Source: Nitzschia sp. pyKryTriq1 (Eukaryota; Bacillariophyta; Bacillariophyceae; Bacillariales; Bacillariaceae). From it: DNA of 64,000 bases. Below are positions 37,142-47,966 of the stretch, piece by piece. Each line of letters opens with the position of its first letter. The stretch's first letter is position 1. The notes under the pieces are model-generated. The model saw only the letters and a list, made by a program, of their open reading frames with translations, searched no databases and was not told the DNA's origin. Position numbers and translations under genes: made by a program. The stretch spans positions 682,001 to 746,000 of the forward strand of contig OY101117.1 in assembly GCA_956465555.1 (NCBI GenBank), written 5' to 3'.

Positions 37142-38592
37142 TGTTGAATATGCTTAGAACTTTATCAACAATATGGGGCAAATAGAAGTACTGTCTCGCT
37201 TCCGGCGGATTGGGCAGAATAGCAAACCAAAAAAGTATGTACTGGTACCGAGTACAGTAGAAGTATGAATCATCATCGACAGGCTCGGCGGCGCGAATTT
37301 CTCAATTTCAGAAATTGCGTTCGAATGAAGGCAGGTCAGGTTGACGGTCGGTGGAAGTTTTCTCACGATAGAATTGGACGATGTTACGTGTTATATTGGT
37401 GTGACGCAACTTTTGCCTTCTGGCACGTTGGCAGCTGGTTGGGCAATGCAATGCTCTGTCCGATGATGACGTCGGTCGTGCAATCTCACTTGTCACGTGG
37501 CGGTCTTACTGGGGGAGGATTATTATGGGGCTCTCGCTCCTCCTAATCCTACGGATTACCTGGTGCCGCCTCGGTAGCCGCCTGCGTAGACGATGCGGGC
37601 GAAGAAAGATCAGCTCACGTCGACACTACATAGCCTCGTAAGTACGATACGGTACGAGCGAAGAGGCCAGGGGCCAGTATGGCAGAAACGTGAATGACTA
37701 GTGAATGGACTGAAGGCGGGAGTCGATCCCTCCGATCCAAAAGGATTCGGGATCGGGGAACAGGACTATCAGAAACTTCATTAGCTTCGCTCAGCCGGGT
37801 GGGAGCGGTGTGGGTGAAAAATTACGAAGTCCTAACGACAAAACAGGCACCCGGCCCATCATTGTCGAAGATTCAGCAATTGCAAAAACAATGAAGCTGA
37901 TCTCAAACAATGCAGTGCGGTGCCACCAAAAACTTCATTCCACTCCATCAGTCAGTCAGTCAAGCGACTGGCGGAAGGACTGAAGCTATGCAGTACATAG
38001 TTTCAACAGACTTGTTGAAACTAAGGCGAGGTCTGATGGTCGTCTCGCCTCTTTTGTGAGCTAGCCCGGCGCGTAAGACGTTATTTGCTTGCTAAGTAAA
38101 TATCTTACATACAGGCGTTTTCATGAGAGACCGTCTGTACGTCGACCATGCTCATTTTTACCCCGTGTTGCAGTGAAGATTTTTTTAGACAGTGCACTTT
38201 TTTGCTGTTTTACGATACTTGCACTGTCATGTCATGTCTACTCGACCCACTCCCACTCCCACTCCCACTCACTCTACTCGTCCTCATGCAATACCCAATC
38301 GCTCTACTCTTCGCTTCGTACGAAGTACAGCAGCTCCTCCTCTCTTCTCTCCTACTGTACGGTACAAGTACGTAGAGTAGAGATTACTACGACTTAGTCT
38401 CTTCGTCGTCGTCTCAGAGAGCGATGGTAGTCCCCCTTAATGATTTTTAAAAATAGCAATCCCAGTGAGAACCGGTGCTGGGAATATTTTATGATGCGAA
38501 GATGCCAAGACGATAGCTGCTTGGCATTGGTGCAACACAGTTATTCTAGCTACCCCAACCATGTAATACTAGCATGTCGACATTATTGAGCG
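37142..38592. other. Intergenic
   Basis: The first 100 nt are the promoter of the lumen protein. A tandem CCCACT run lies at about 38246-38270. No gene is supported in either strand. Confidence 0.5.
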
Positions 38593-40491
38593 TCAATCCG
38601 CGAATGCGTTGCCCCAGAAGGTTGCACGTGACAACCGCTTCTCGGCTGTCGACGTGTCGGGCTGGCAAAACTCTAGAAGCGACTGAACAGCTTCGGATGG
38701 AAGTGACCCAACGGAGAGTACTTCGCCGCTAATATTCCCTTCCGAGCCATCCAAACTGTTTTGATTTTCAAACGAAAATGTTTCACCCATCGTCGACGGT
38801 GTTTCAGAGATCTTTGCTTTATGAAAACCACCTCCACTGAATAGAGCCACAGGTGTGTGCTGGTTATTTGTATGCACATCCATGTGGTCGGGAAGAAACC
38901 ATTCATATTCTGGTAGCTCATCATTGTTGGCCTCAAAAGACTCGTCGACCAATTTGAAGGGCAGCTGTTGCGTAGCCTCCGGTAGCATCCATTCAAGGGG
39001 GAGGGCGCTACCATTCGACGAATCGGATCTGCAGTCCAAGTATTTGCTGCTCTTTGAAGAAACTTCATCCGAGGATGACTCATCTTCGCCAAGCTGCTCA
39101 GAAGCATAGAAAACTATTTCGATCTCTTCCCCATGATCTTCAGCTCCGAAGGAGTCAATAGCAGGGTTGGCGCCAAAAGAAAATACGATTTCTTCCTCGT
39201 CTTCAAGTGTTTCAGAAGGAAAAGGGCAATCTGGTTCTTCTGTCGAAGTATCAATCTTAGGTAGAGCAAAGGAATCCAAGTGAAACCCTAGAATATCGGA
39301 GATGGATGGTGTCTCTTCTGTTGATGATTCTTCTTCCACTGTCCTATCCCCCAACAAGCATCCCTTATATTCTTCGGTTTTCTGAAGCTCACTCAACATG
39401 GTCCTTTTAATACACTGTGGCTCGGTTCCCATGTCAAGCATTTCGGTAGTCGGATCATATGTAATTATAAGTCCAATCAATACCGAGTCATCCCCGTGTT
39501 TCGGCTTCTGATTCTTTCGCTTTTTCGGCTTTGGTGGCTCCCATGCCTGTATTGCCTCATCGACTGCAACAGAAGACTCGGCTAGGGAAGGATGCACACC
39601 ACCAGTGCTTTCGGCATCCATCATCGAGAAACTTTCGTTTTCCTCTGGTGTAGGCACCTCTGGTACATATATGCGTCGAGGAGCACATTGATTCGCGATG
39701 CCGATAGTAGCTGACATCGATGCTTGAAGCATGAAATCAGGTTGTTCGTGAGAAGGCACCACTTGACTCGTGATACCCTCATCGCATGGATCCAGTGTGG
39801 AATAGGGTTGAGCTAGGCTTCGTTTCCGGAGGTCATGTAAAGGTCGCAGTAAGCGCTTCCGCACCATCGTGGCCTTGTTACTTTTTTGACGTGGTTCTGT
39901 CCGTAATCGTTCATGAGTGGCATCTCCGTTGCTATTGTTCGATCTGCAACACTCGTCATCGGAAGCCAACGGAGCACATGATACAGTAGTAGCCATGGTG
40001 AAGTTCGTCTGCGTTTTGCGATTCCAGAGTCTGGACACCCTCCCTTGTGCCTTTCGGAAGGCGGGCCCAAGGCGTTTCGTTCGCTCCGAGGCATTCTGGA
40101 TACCAGCATTTGTGCCACTAACGCTTTCTACATCGTCCCGCTCTTCTTTGATTTCTGTTTCCCCCCTTTTCCTAACCCGTCTGCCTAGTTTCACCCGGTT
40201 TCCCTCGCGAGGAGCCCATGGTCCCGAAGGAAACGGCACCGCGGGATGAAGGATCGACATGGGGCCTGACGGTTTTGTGTTTGTGCCGCTTTTGCTCTTC
40301 GACCTCCCGCGGGACGACGTTAGAAACGGCTCGCGGCAGTCCTCGCCCGATGGTTTATTAGCCTTACCGAACAGCGGCGCCATCCTTGAAGCTAACCCTG
40401 ACAACTCCATCATCTTGCTTGATCGCCTTGTTGTGGTCGACCTTGTGCGTTGTTGGCAACCGGCAGGGTGATTGTTTAGCAATGAGAACAT
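38593..40491 (-). CDS. Acidic Ser-rich protein, unknown
   Basis: One exon, 632 residues. The first 240 residues are basic (RKRGETEIKEERDD, KKRLLRPLHDLRKR-like patches, and PKPKKRKNQKPKHGDD near 340), which fits nuclear signals. Residues 380-560 are acidic with Ser/Glu tracts. No membrane segment, signal peptide or catalytic motif is visible. The C-terminus SEAVQSLLEFCQPDTS is similar in style to that of the protein at 35126. It is probably disordered and nuclear; function unknown. The ATG at 40491 is the first in frame. Confidence 0.8.
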   Translation of the reverse strand: MFSLLNNHPAGCQQRTRSTTTRRSSKMMELSGLASRMAPLFGKANKPSGEDCREPFLTSSRGRSKSKSGTNTKPSGPMSILHPAVPFPSGPWAPREGNRVKLGRRVRKRGETEIKEERDDVESVSGTNAGIQNASERTKRLGPAFRKAQGRVSRLWNRKTQTNFTMATTVSCAPLASDDECCRSNNSNGDATHERLRTEPRQKSNKATMVRKRLLRPLHDLRKRSLAQPYSTLDPCDEGITSQVVPSHEQPDFMLQASMSATIGIANQCAPRRIYVPEVPTPEENESFSMMDAESTGGVHPSLAESSVAVDEAIQAWEPPKPKKRKNQKPKHGDDSVLIGLIITYDPTTEMLDMGTEPQCIKRTMLSELQKTEEYKGCLLGDRTVEEESSTEETPSISDILGFHLDSFALPKIDTSTEEPDCPFPSETLEDEEEIVFSFGANPAIDSFGAEDHGEEIEIVFYASEQLGEDESSSDEVSSKSSKYLDCRSDSSNGSALPLEWMLPEATQQLPFKLVDESFEANNDELPEYEWFLPDHMDVHTNNQHTPVALFSGGGFHKAKISETPSTMGETFSFENQNSLDGSEGNISGEVLSVGSLPSEAVQSLLEFCQPDTSTAEKRLSRATFWGNAFAD

Positions 40492-41308
40492 GATACAAAG
40501 TAGAAAATGGCGGGCCGTCGGTGGGTGCGACGTTGGTCGTCATACCGGTATGTACAGCGAGCAACTTCCTCGCGCGCCGGGTGGCCGCAAGCCGGACTTG
40601 TCCAGCTATCAAAACTTTATTTTTAACGATGTATTTTTGTAATAAGATACCTTTTTCATCTGTAAATGTACCAAATATCATATTTTAGGATATATTAGAT
40701 ATAAACGTACCAAGGCAAGATGACTGCGTTAACGAAAAATAACGACTTTCACGCCGGCAGTTGTCTCCCGCGCCCCGCCCGCGGCGGGTCGGTTGTTGTC
40801 TCACTTTTCGAGCCAATCGCTGTCCTCCTTTGTGGAGGGCAACGACCGGAGTTCACAGACAGTACCAGTACTGGTACTGTAGTACCGGTATGTTACCGGT
40901 ACCGGTGCGTACCAGGTATCATGTACCTGTACTTGTACCGTACGAAGTATGCTATTCCGAATAAACTCTAGCTAGTAGAGACACTTGCAACGACAGCGAT
41001 ATTTTGTATGGTAGACTTGCAACTACCTACCGGTAGTCTCTACTCCTAGAGAGCAGTCCATGATACTCGTCATCCGAGGATTGAAGCAGCCTAGCATAGC
41101 TAGACAGTCACAATAAGCCGATAATTATTCTTTTAAACTGTCCTGGGCGACGGCCAGCAATTGCTCGAAAGAACAAATCAACAACAGATGTAGCGCATGC
41201 AGCTAGACTGACTCTACCAATATACTCGTCGCACTGAAAACGAGCCAAACGACAGAAAATTCTTGTCTCCTTCGTACTTGTACAGAAAAAGCGCCCTGCT
41301 GACTTAAA

Positions 41309-41340
<32 letters not shown>

Positions 41341-41356
41341 CTTCAAATTCCACTTC
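40492..41356. other. Intergenic with palindromes and TTC repeat
   Basis: A dense cluster of TACCGGTA and GGTACC-type palindromes lies at 40860-40945. A TTC microsatellite is at 41311-41344. No gene seen. The left edge is the promoter of the acidic protein. Confidence 0.6.
41311..41344. repeat. TTC trinucleotide microsatellite
   Basis: About eleven tandem CTT/TTC units just beyond the stop of the folate-biopterin transporter. The Glu run it encodes on the other strand is not a gene. Confidence 0.9.
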
Positions 41357-43096
41357 TCATGACTCGCCACTCCAACCTGGTGCTACAACATTCATGACAC
41401 CCACAAAAATGGCATACAAGATCGAAAGAAAGGTGACGGCCAAAAAGATGAAACCACCTACTTTGGAAGATCCAACGGCCTTCTCCTTTAAGGCAAAGAG
41501 CTCTTCCTTCGTACGCGGTAGCAAAAAGACGAAAAAAACACCCGATACTTGCATGGCTGTTGTCAAGTACGTCAAGTTGATCATCCCAGTGAGGTCATGA
41601 CTCGCCAGAGCTTCCTTGGAGACGTCCCACCATCCTAGTAAGTGGGTGGAAAGGGCGACATTCAGGTTCAAAGCAGAATTGTTGACAGTCGTAAACATGG
41701 CATACGAGGCTCCCTCCGATCCAGAGGGACAGAGATGGACCATCATAATGGTGGTGGGCAAGAACTGAATTCCTTGAATGAATTCGGAAAAGGCGTCGTC
41801 TCCCAGGGCAAACCAAAAGTCGGACAGTCCAAAGGTAATTCCCATAATCAACAGCACTTGGAGGATGGAAAATATCCCATTCAAAAAAGTGGTAATAATG
41901 TACACAAATCGCCAACTGTAATGCATCAGATGGTACTTGTAGGTAAGGATTCCCATGTAAAGCAAGACGCAGCTGGCAATGTAGATGGAGTTGAGCTGAG
42001 TCGCCGTAAAGCCCAAAGTCGTTCGAAGGAATTCTTTCCAAGCCCCATTTCCCACTTGTAATACATTATAAATGTAAACAAAGCCCAAGGGTTGCCACAC
42101 AGCCCGACTGCAGACGGTATTCCAGATTTCCCTGCACTGTTCCCTCGTACTTGCGACAGGAGCGTATCGGACCTCGCCCAGCATGTATACCAGAGGTAAA
42201 ATGGACAAGGGCAAGAACGAAAGCAGCAAAATAACATAGTACGGTCCAACCTGTCTGTATAAAACAGTGGAAAAGGGTGCTGCGATCATGAGACCAAAGA
42301 ATCGGTAGGAATAGCACGAGGATTGAACGCTGCCTCGCGAGTGGAGAGGTTCCAACTTGGCCTTTTCGGCCACTACTGAATCTCCCATGACATCCGCCAT
42401 CCAAAATCCCGTTCCGAAGAGTAGAGTTATAAGACTGAGCATGGGAATGCTGGGTGCATTCTCAGGGGCGACTGTTCGTGTGGCGGAATTGCCAGCCTCG
42501 TCGACGTATTCTTGGTCGGGGAGAGTTAGATCGGAAAACAGCAATAGATATGCCATACTGGCAGCTGCTAGAAACCAGCCCACTAGCATATAACTTTTGC
42601 GGCGGTATCCAATGATAGGAAAGTTGTCAGAAATAAATCCAAAGAGCAGTTTGAAAGAAGCTGGCAGCGACCGAATGCTCCCAAGAGTGGTTTGCTGGGC
42701 CTCTGTCGCACCGAGATCCAGTGGGTAAACATTGATAAGAGGTCCAAGCAGGCCTGACAAAATTCCCACGAGCAAATAACAAGCTGGGATCGCAATATTT
42801 TCTGGTCTCAGCAGCTGACAAGATCGAGGCAACTCGGGAGGAAATAGAAAATCGTGAAGATTCCAGGGCTTGTCGTCCTCGACGCGTGGATACAGAACAT
42901 GGTCAATATATTCATCTTCGAAGCCCGTTTCATCACCGTCCATGGAAACACCGGTTAGGGGTCTTAATTCGATTTCCTTAGCCTCGGTCACTGCATTGTC
43001 GCTGGCAGCTGCCATTTTCTGGCTGTTGACCCCCGAGCTGCTCCGAGCAGGCTCACCATTCCTGCCGTTCATTTCAGCGGAATGATCATCGGCCAT
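41357..43096 (-). CDS. Folate-biopterin transporter (BT1/FBT family)
   Basis: One exon, 579 residues from the ATG at 43096; an earlier TTG start was ignored. After about 105 polar residues, 12 hydrophobic segments follow, as in the major facilitator superfamily. The FBT signature is clear in the first half: YLLVGILSGLLGPLINVYPLDLGATEAQQTTLGSIRSLPASFKLLFGFISDNFPIIGYRRKSYM, given here as blocks LLGPLINVYPLDLG, LPASFKLLFGFISD and YRRKSY, then FWMADVMGDSVVAEKAK, a motif typical of the family. Members move folate, pteridines or S-adenosylmethionine across plasma or plastid membranes. The compartment is not shown by the sequence; the N-terminal extension lacks a plastid motif. Confidence 0.92.
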   Translation of the reverse strand: MADDHSAEMNGRNGEPARSSSGVNSQKMAAASDNAVTEAKEIELRPLTGVSMDGDETGFEDEYIDHVLYPRVEDDKPWNLHDFLFPPELPRSCQLLRPENIAIPACYLLVGILSGLLGPLINVYPLDLGATEAQQTTLGSIRSLPASFKLLFGFISDNFPIIGYRRKSYMLVGWFLAAASMAYLLLFSDLTLPDQEYVDEAGNSATRTVAPENAPSIPMLSLITLLFGTGFWMADVMGDSVVAEKAKLEPLHSRGSVQSSCYSYRFFGLMIAAPFSTVLYRQVGPYYVILLLSFLPLSILPLVYMLGEVRYAPVASTREQCREIWNTVCSRAVWQPLGFVYIYNVLQVGNGAWKEFLRTTLGFTATQLNSIYIASCVLLYMGILTYKYHLMHYSWRFVYIITTFLNGIFSILQVLLIMGITFGLSDFWFALGDDAFSEFIQGIQFLPTTIMMVHLCPSGSEGASYAMFTTVNNSALNLNVALSTHLLGWWDVSKEALASHDLTGMINLTYLTTAMQVSGVFFVFLLPRTKEELFALKEKAVGSSKVGGFIFLAVTFLSILYAIFVGVMNVVAPGWSGES

Positions 43097-43790
43097 TGTT
43101 GCTGCTGTTTGTGCTTCAGCGGTGTGAAGTGATGGAGGAGCTGGAAGGGATGCTGGGCCACAAGGCAATCAGGACTACCGGTAGAGGACTATTCGAGTTT
43201 TAAGTTCAAAACTTCTCAAAAGTGAATTGGAATGTTTCTCCCTTGGTACGCGAGTATCGCGATGTTCCCAGTGTCATGATGATGATTATTGATGATGCGT
43301 GTCTCTTGTGTGCTCGATCGCCAATGATCAATGATGATTGTTCGAATTTGACTTCATGGACCTCTAAAATTTGAATTGGCGAATCTATTCGCCGCCACAA
43401 AGCAATCAGAGAACGCAAACCGTGCCCAAAAACCGCCCATTTTCTACCACGCACACGAAGAAGATGCAACCGGTAAATGCTACCTGTACGAATTGGAGAT
43501 TTCAAAACAAAAGGGCAAGCTTTGCCTTTCAGATATTGCCTTGGTCTTTTTGATGATGGTACATGGAACACGCACCGCATTTCTATCTACTTCCTCGCAT
43601 CCTACGTATTCCACTCAAGCACAGTCAGTCATGCATTGGGCTTTGGGCCGCGGACACAACTTATAAATCCCATGTACGAGTACGCGAGGCGGTTCAACAC
43701 GAAAACAAAAAATAATAATAATAATAGTACCCTCAAACAGTTCTGAAATCGTTGGCTTCAGTGGGCTGTTGCCATTGATTGAAAATCAAT
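43097..43790. other. Divergent intergenic region
   Basis: Shared upstream region of the transporter and the secreted protein. A 96-codon plus-strand frame at 43376-43666 (starting with TTG) has no family match and is left unassigned. Confidence 0.45.
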
Positions 43791-45102
43791 ATGGCGAGTT
43801 TAACACTGATATCCATTGCAGTAATGGTGATACTTCTTCAATGTCTGATATCAGCACGAGTTGTGAATGCTCAAGAGGTACGTTTTATGCGTTGTGGCAT
43901 CGTCCTCGTGTCTTCGATGGCTGGAACGATAATTCTTAATCATGTTTTTTTCGTTCTTTCTCTTCGACTCCTCCACGCTCACGGTACTACCACAGACAAA
44001 TGCAACGGTACCAAAGACAAATGTAACAATCGACTACGAGACCGAAAATATTTTGGCGTTACGCTGGAAAATTTCCAAAGACAGCGTTTCCTATAGTGGC
44101 CTCATTTTCGATATCCATTATACAGTCAGCGATTACGTCCAAGAGAATCTAGTGGCGTACAGCATCTACGATGGTGCAGGCTGTTCAGCGACTGCAAATT
44201 TCATCACACAATTGGACTATTTCACCGCTTGGGTTACCGTGGACGATACACCTCCTGGGGGTGGCTTGGGAACCAGAGAAATCATGTTATCGACGCAAAT
44301 CAATCCTCAAACTATCGCTCAATCACCAGTGTACAGAGAATTCGGCGATGAAGCTCAGATAGTCTTCTGTGTGCGTTTGAGTCTTTTCAATAAGGATACA
44401 TCCGATCCAACAGCTGTTGAAATCAACCACCACGAAACGGCCATCAATCTGAAGGTGGACCTGAAGGATCAATTCAGCATAAAAAGTCAAACCGTTGAAG
44501 CGACCGATGTAGGAAAAGAGACAGCCGAGGATCAGTTCTTTGTGGAAGCTTTTATTTGTACACCAGAGGGACTGCGGATATATGATTCCGTGCCGCTTCT
44601 CCAGGGTTCTTCAGTACGGGTTTGTGTCCAACCAACGCAACAAGCTTTCGACATTGGGTTCCGAATGCGCAGCATCGATCGGTTCACATTTTGGCAGGGA
44701 TATGTGTCGCAAGAAGCCGTTGTCAATCAGAAAATCGCTATCAACGGGCTCACAAACTTGGACTGCAATCAAGGGGACGGACAATGCAATTTCGAAACCT
44801 TGCTCACGGCACCATTCTTTCAAGGTGTCAGTACGGTCGATGGAACTGGATTCGCAACACTCCAATTCGGCTCTGGTTCAAGGCGACGACAACTGCGGTA
44901 TAACTTCACGGACGATGCAGCATTATCACACCGAAAACTTTCGGGTGGACCGAAATCTTTACAGCTGGAGAGATTTCAAGTTCAACGAAGTCAACTTCGT
45001 CCAAGAGGCGGATTATCCGGGTGCAACTCTCGAAAAGTGCTGCCTTGGTTCGTACTTCCTTGGACCATGCTGACAATATGTGCGATAGAGCTTTTCGGGT
45101 GA
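43791..45102 (+). CDS. Secreted or membrane-anchored protein, unknown
   Basis: Two exons, 43791-43877 and 43996-45102, giving 397 residues. The 118-nt intron starts GTACGT and ends CCACAG, phase 0. Exon 1 codes for 29 residues that are almost exactly a signal peptide (MASLTLISIAVMVILLQCLISARVVNAQE). Exon 2 begins with a Thr/Asn-rich stretch with possible N-glycosylation sites and beta-rich sequence with paired Cys. A basic SRRRQLR near residue 333 could be a processing site. A hydrophobic C-terminus (VLPWFVLPWTMLTICAIEL) could be a membrane or GPI-attachment signal. Related-looking secreted proteins with RRQLR-type sites are common in diatom cell-surface proteins, by my recollection. The gene converges on the methyltransferase with only 38 nt between stops. 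Confidence 0.75.
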
Positions 45103-45140
45103 CGAGGGCACAGGTTTTCCATGGACATACATAGAAGATA

Positions 45141-46061
45141 TCACCCAGTAACGCTATCGACTGGGGCTTTGCAATGAATGCAATGATTCTGCCATTCCCT
45201 GCTCCAAAAGACGACGCCTCTCCCATCGGCATCCTCACCGTTTCGAAACACTCCAAATAGTAAACCACAAGCTGGGCACTGTTCCTCGTCCATTGGTAGG
45301 CTTCGATAGTTCTCCCTAAATGCTGTGGTCTTGCCAACCACATAGTTCAAATTTTTGCGGCAAATGTACATGTAGCAAGCCTCGTCCCTTTCTTTTCTGG
45401 TAGTATTGTTCTTGGAGCATATTTTGCCGCCCTTTTCCTCGCTTTGAACCGCACGGCGCTCAACGGAAGAGAAACCCACATAGTCCCGCACAGCCTTGAG
45501 TTTTGTTCTAGGCGACATGAGCATGTACACTCCACCGGGTGCCATCAGGGTCCAAATATTGTCCAACGCGGTCTGTACGAGTTCTGGGTAAGCTTTCTTT
45601 AAGCCACGATGGCGACTCCGAAACATAAAAGTGTCTAAGCAGGCCTTGTCCAAAATCACGTTCCAAGCACCACGCTCCGCTTCCACTGGGGTTTCCAGTA
45701 CATTCAGTGTGGTGTAATTTAGACCACAACCCCCCGCCACAGTCCCCCCCTGATCCGAGACATTCGTCAGGTCCTTGTCTCGGGCAAAACACGCATCCAC
45801 GCAAACCTGACTGACATCGGTCGACCGAACATGAAAATCACGTTCATTCTTGATACCACTAATGTACTTCCAAAACTCCCTCGCCATCGTAGACGTTCCG
45901 CAGCCAATTTCTAGCACTTGAAACCGCCCATCCTCCCTGACCGATGAACATTCCGCATATATCAAGTCGAAGAGTTCGGCCGTGGGATGAACAATCCATT
46001 CCTTGGTGCCTTCAGTTTCGTGGAAGTCATCCCAGAACTTGAGTGTACTTTCTTTCTGCAT
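45141..46061 (-). CDS. SAM-dependent methyltransferase with C-terminal CxxC tail
   Basis: One exon, 306 residues from the ATG at 46061. A further upstream frame starts without ATG and is ignored. The class I fold is shown by VLEIGCGTS (motif I, SAM-binding), DVSQVCVDAC, and LDKACLDTFMFRS, then LMAPGGVYMLMS. FWDDFHETEG and EWIVHP at the start resemble the METTL12/METTL13 group of protein-lysine methyltransferases, which modify citrate synthase or eEF1A. The last 45 residues contain CPACG and CIHCK, a pair of CxxC motifs that could bind zinc, which those enzymes lack. The target substrate is unknown. Confidence 0.83.
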   Translation of the reverse strand: MQKESTLKFWDDFHETEGTKEWIVHPTAELFDLIYAECSSVREDGRFQVLEIGCGTSTMAREFWKYISGIKNERDFHVRSTDVSQVCVDACFARDKDLTNVSDQGGTVAGGCGLNYTTLNVLETPVEAERGAWNVILDKACLDTFMFRSRHRGLKKAYPELVQTALDNIWTLMAPGGVYMLMSPRTKLKAVRDYVGFSSVERRAVQSEEKGGKICSKNNTTRKERDEACYMYICRKNLNYVVGKTTAFRENYRSLPMDEEQCPACGLLFGVFRNGEDADGRGVVFWSREWQNHCIHCKAPVDSVTG

Positions 46062-46489
46062 GTTTGTACCTGAGGATTCCGTCAATCTGACATGAGGTAT
46101 GTGTGATTGGTGATAGGTGATGCCGGTAGTTGGAAATGGCACGGTACCAGTACTCGTACCGGTAGGGTTGTCCTCTGTTGCGTTTTCGATTTTGGGTGTG
46201 ATGATACTGCATTATGTGCGTGTGATGATGGGATGGATCAACGGCTCGCGCCGCCGCCCGCCGCCGATGCAGAACTTTCGACTACGTGTACAATGACCAT
46301 GATGACGCAGGGTGATGACGTTTCATTCATGACTTGACCGGTTCGTTTTCGCCGTGTGTACTGGTATCCTTGTCATCCGCCGACCGCCGACTTCGGACCA
46401 GGCTTCGGACTTCGCCATCATCTTCAACAAGGTTCGATCACAATACTTGCAGTATTGATACACTGAATCAAGCAACCATTCATAAAATC
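46062..46489. other. Divergent intergenic region
   Basis: A 428-nt space between the methyltransferase and TspO-like start codons, with one ACCGGT/GGTACC palindrome cluster at about 46140-46165. It should hold both promoters. Confidence 0.5.
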
Positions 46490-47380
46490 ATGTCTCCAGC
46501 AAAGTCGAACAGAATGAAGCCAGTAACCGCCTTTCTCCTTCTCCTTTGTGTTGGTGTTTCCGCTTCGGTGGAAAAGCCCTTCCGTAACGTAGTGCCGATC
46601 GGTGGGCCCGTTGAACGGCCGTCGTTCTTGGTGGTTCGGAAAGCAGCGACAACGGGTTTCGAGGATTCGGTAAATTCAGCCCTTATGACTCGAGGTGGGG
46701 CTTGTGGTGACTCAAATCCAGCTCTCTTTTTGAAAATTGCGATCAATGCTATCCTAGAGACTGGGGCCATGTTAGGCGTGTTGGTGGGTACACAAAAACT
46801 AGCCGAAAAGGTGCAGATATTTTCTACTCTTGCAGGACTGCCCCTCATCCAGTGGCTGGGTCTATTCGTTATCATATTCGCGTCAAGTCTTATTGGGTCG
46901 ATTGTGGAAGGTGGCATCAGCGTGGCTTCGAATCAAGTCTTGGATCCAAACGTCGTTCCTGGAGACCCGCAATGGTACAGCAATCTCATTAAGCCAAGTT
47001 GGAATCCGCCCGGTTGGCTTTTTCCGATCATGTGGCTGATTGTCAGTAAACCGACTCAAATGATAGCAGTGTCACAGATTCTCAAGAAAGCGACATCTGC
47101 CGCATCAGATATGGATACGACGACCAAACTCCCCCTTCCCATTTTGGCGCTCTACTGTGCACACCTGTCGCTTGGTGATGCATGGAATAAGGTATTCTTT
47201 GGGCTGCAATGTATTGGTCGAGGTGTTGTTGTTATCACTGCCTTCTTCGGCCTTTTGTTGGCCAGTGCTTATGCATTTTATCAAATTGATCCATCGGCAG
47301 GTCTTTTCCTTTTGCCTACTTGCGGTTGGGTCTTGGTTGCTTCCTCACTCAATTGGAGCATCTACCTCAAGAACAAGTAA
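46490..47380 (+). CDS. TSPO: TspO/MBR (translocator protein) family membrane protein
   Basis: One exon, 296 residues from the ATG at 46490; an earlier in-frame ATG was not chosen because the signal peptide begins here. Residues 9-27 (KPVTAFLLLLCVGVSAS region) form a signal peptide. After about 75 residues come five hydrophobic segments. The family's loop is present as WYSNLIKPSWNPPGWLFPIMW (written here as LIKPSWNPPGWLF) and the C-terminal end is SLNWSIYLKNK, with the LNW motif. TspO proteins bind tetrapyrroles and cholesterol and take part in stress and tetrapyrrole handling. The core is standard size (about 190 residues), while the N-terminal extension is long for the family. Plastid or ER location cannot be decided. 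Confidence 0.85.
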   Translation: MSPAKSNRMKPVTAFLLLLCVGVSASVEKPFRNVVPIGGPVERPSFLVVRKAATTGFEDSVNSALMTRGGACGDSNPALFLKIAINAILETGAMLGVLVGTQKLAEKVQIFSTLAGLPLIQWLGLFVIIFASSLIGSIVEGGISVASNQVLDPNVVPGDPQWYSNLIKPSWNPPGWLFPIMWLIVSKPTQMIAVSQILKKATSAASDMDTTTKLPLPILALYCAHLSLGDAWNKVFFGLQCIGRGVVVITAFFGLLLASAYAFYQIDPSAGLFLLPTCGWVLVASSLNWSIYLKNK

Positions 47381-47966
47381 AGAAGGAATGGCGGAGCTCA
47401 TGCTAGCTAGCAGCGAAAGGCTTCTTAGATATTAAGAATACCTTTCTCCTACCGGTCGGTTCACGAATATAATAGTAGAGCATGATATTACTGGTACAAT
47501 AACTTCGTTCCGACCATTTTTCCGATGTCGATGCTCGAGGCATCCTGCGCGTCTTGCAGCACGCGTCGAAGAGAGGTAATTCCACCTCAGGGGTCTTTTA
47601 CATTGTTATGATTTTTTATATACGATAACGATTGGCCCCTGTGCATCGACAGACGACAGACGTACAAACTATGATATAGATTGCCGATCATCAACTTCGC
47701 CGTGGTTTCGTCCACCACACATCATATTCCTACCACCAATCCCCATCCTCTACCCATCCATTATCATCGTCTCATTTTCGATTGCCTTCGTCTGAGCTCG
47801 ATAGTGCGGACTGCAACTAGGCCTCTTCTCGCCTCCTTATTTCGTCCCTACTCGAAGTTCGTGGGGGGTCTGCGTTATTGGCTTTCTCGCGGTGTTACGC
47901 AACGCCCTGAATCCTCGGTGGTCTCCATTGGATCTTTACAGCAACTATATTGCACATCAAGATACC
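47381..47966. other. Intergenic
   Basis: 3' flank of the TspO gene and promoter of the NAA25 gene. No gene seen. One ACCGGT site lies near 47449. Confidence 0.5.

Noticed and set aside
43376-43666. 96-codon plus-strand frame between the transporter and the secreted protein
   Set aside because: TTG start, no recognised family and position in a divergent promoter region.
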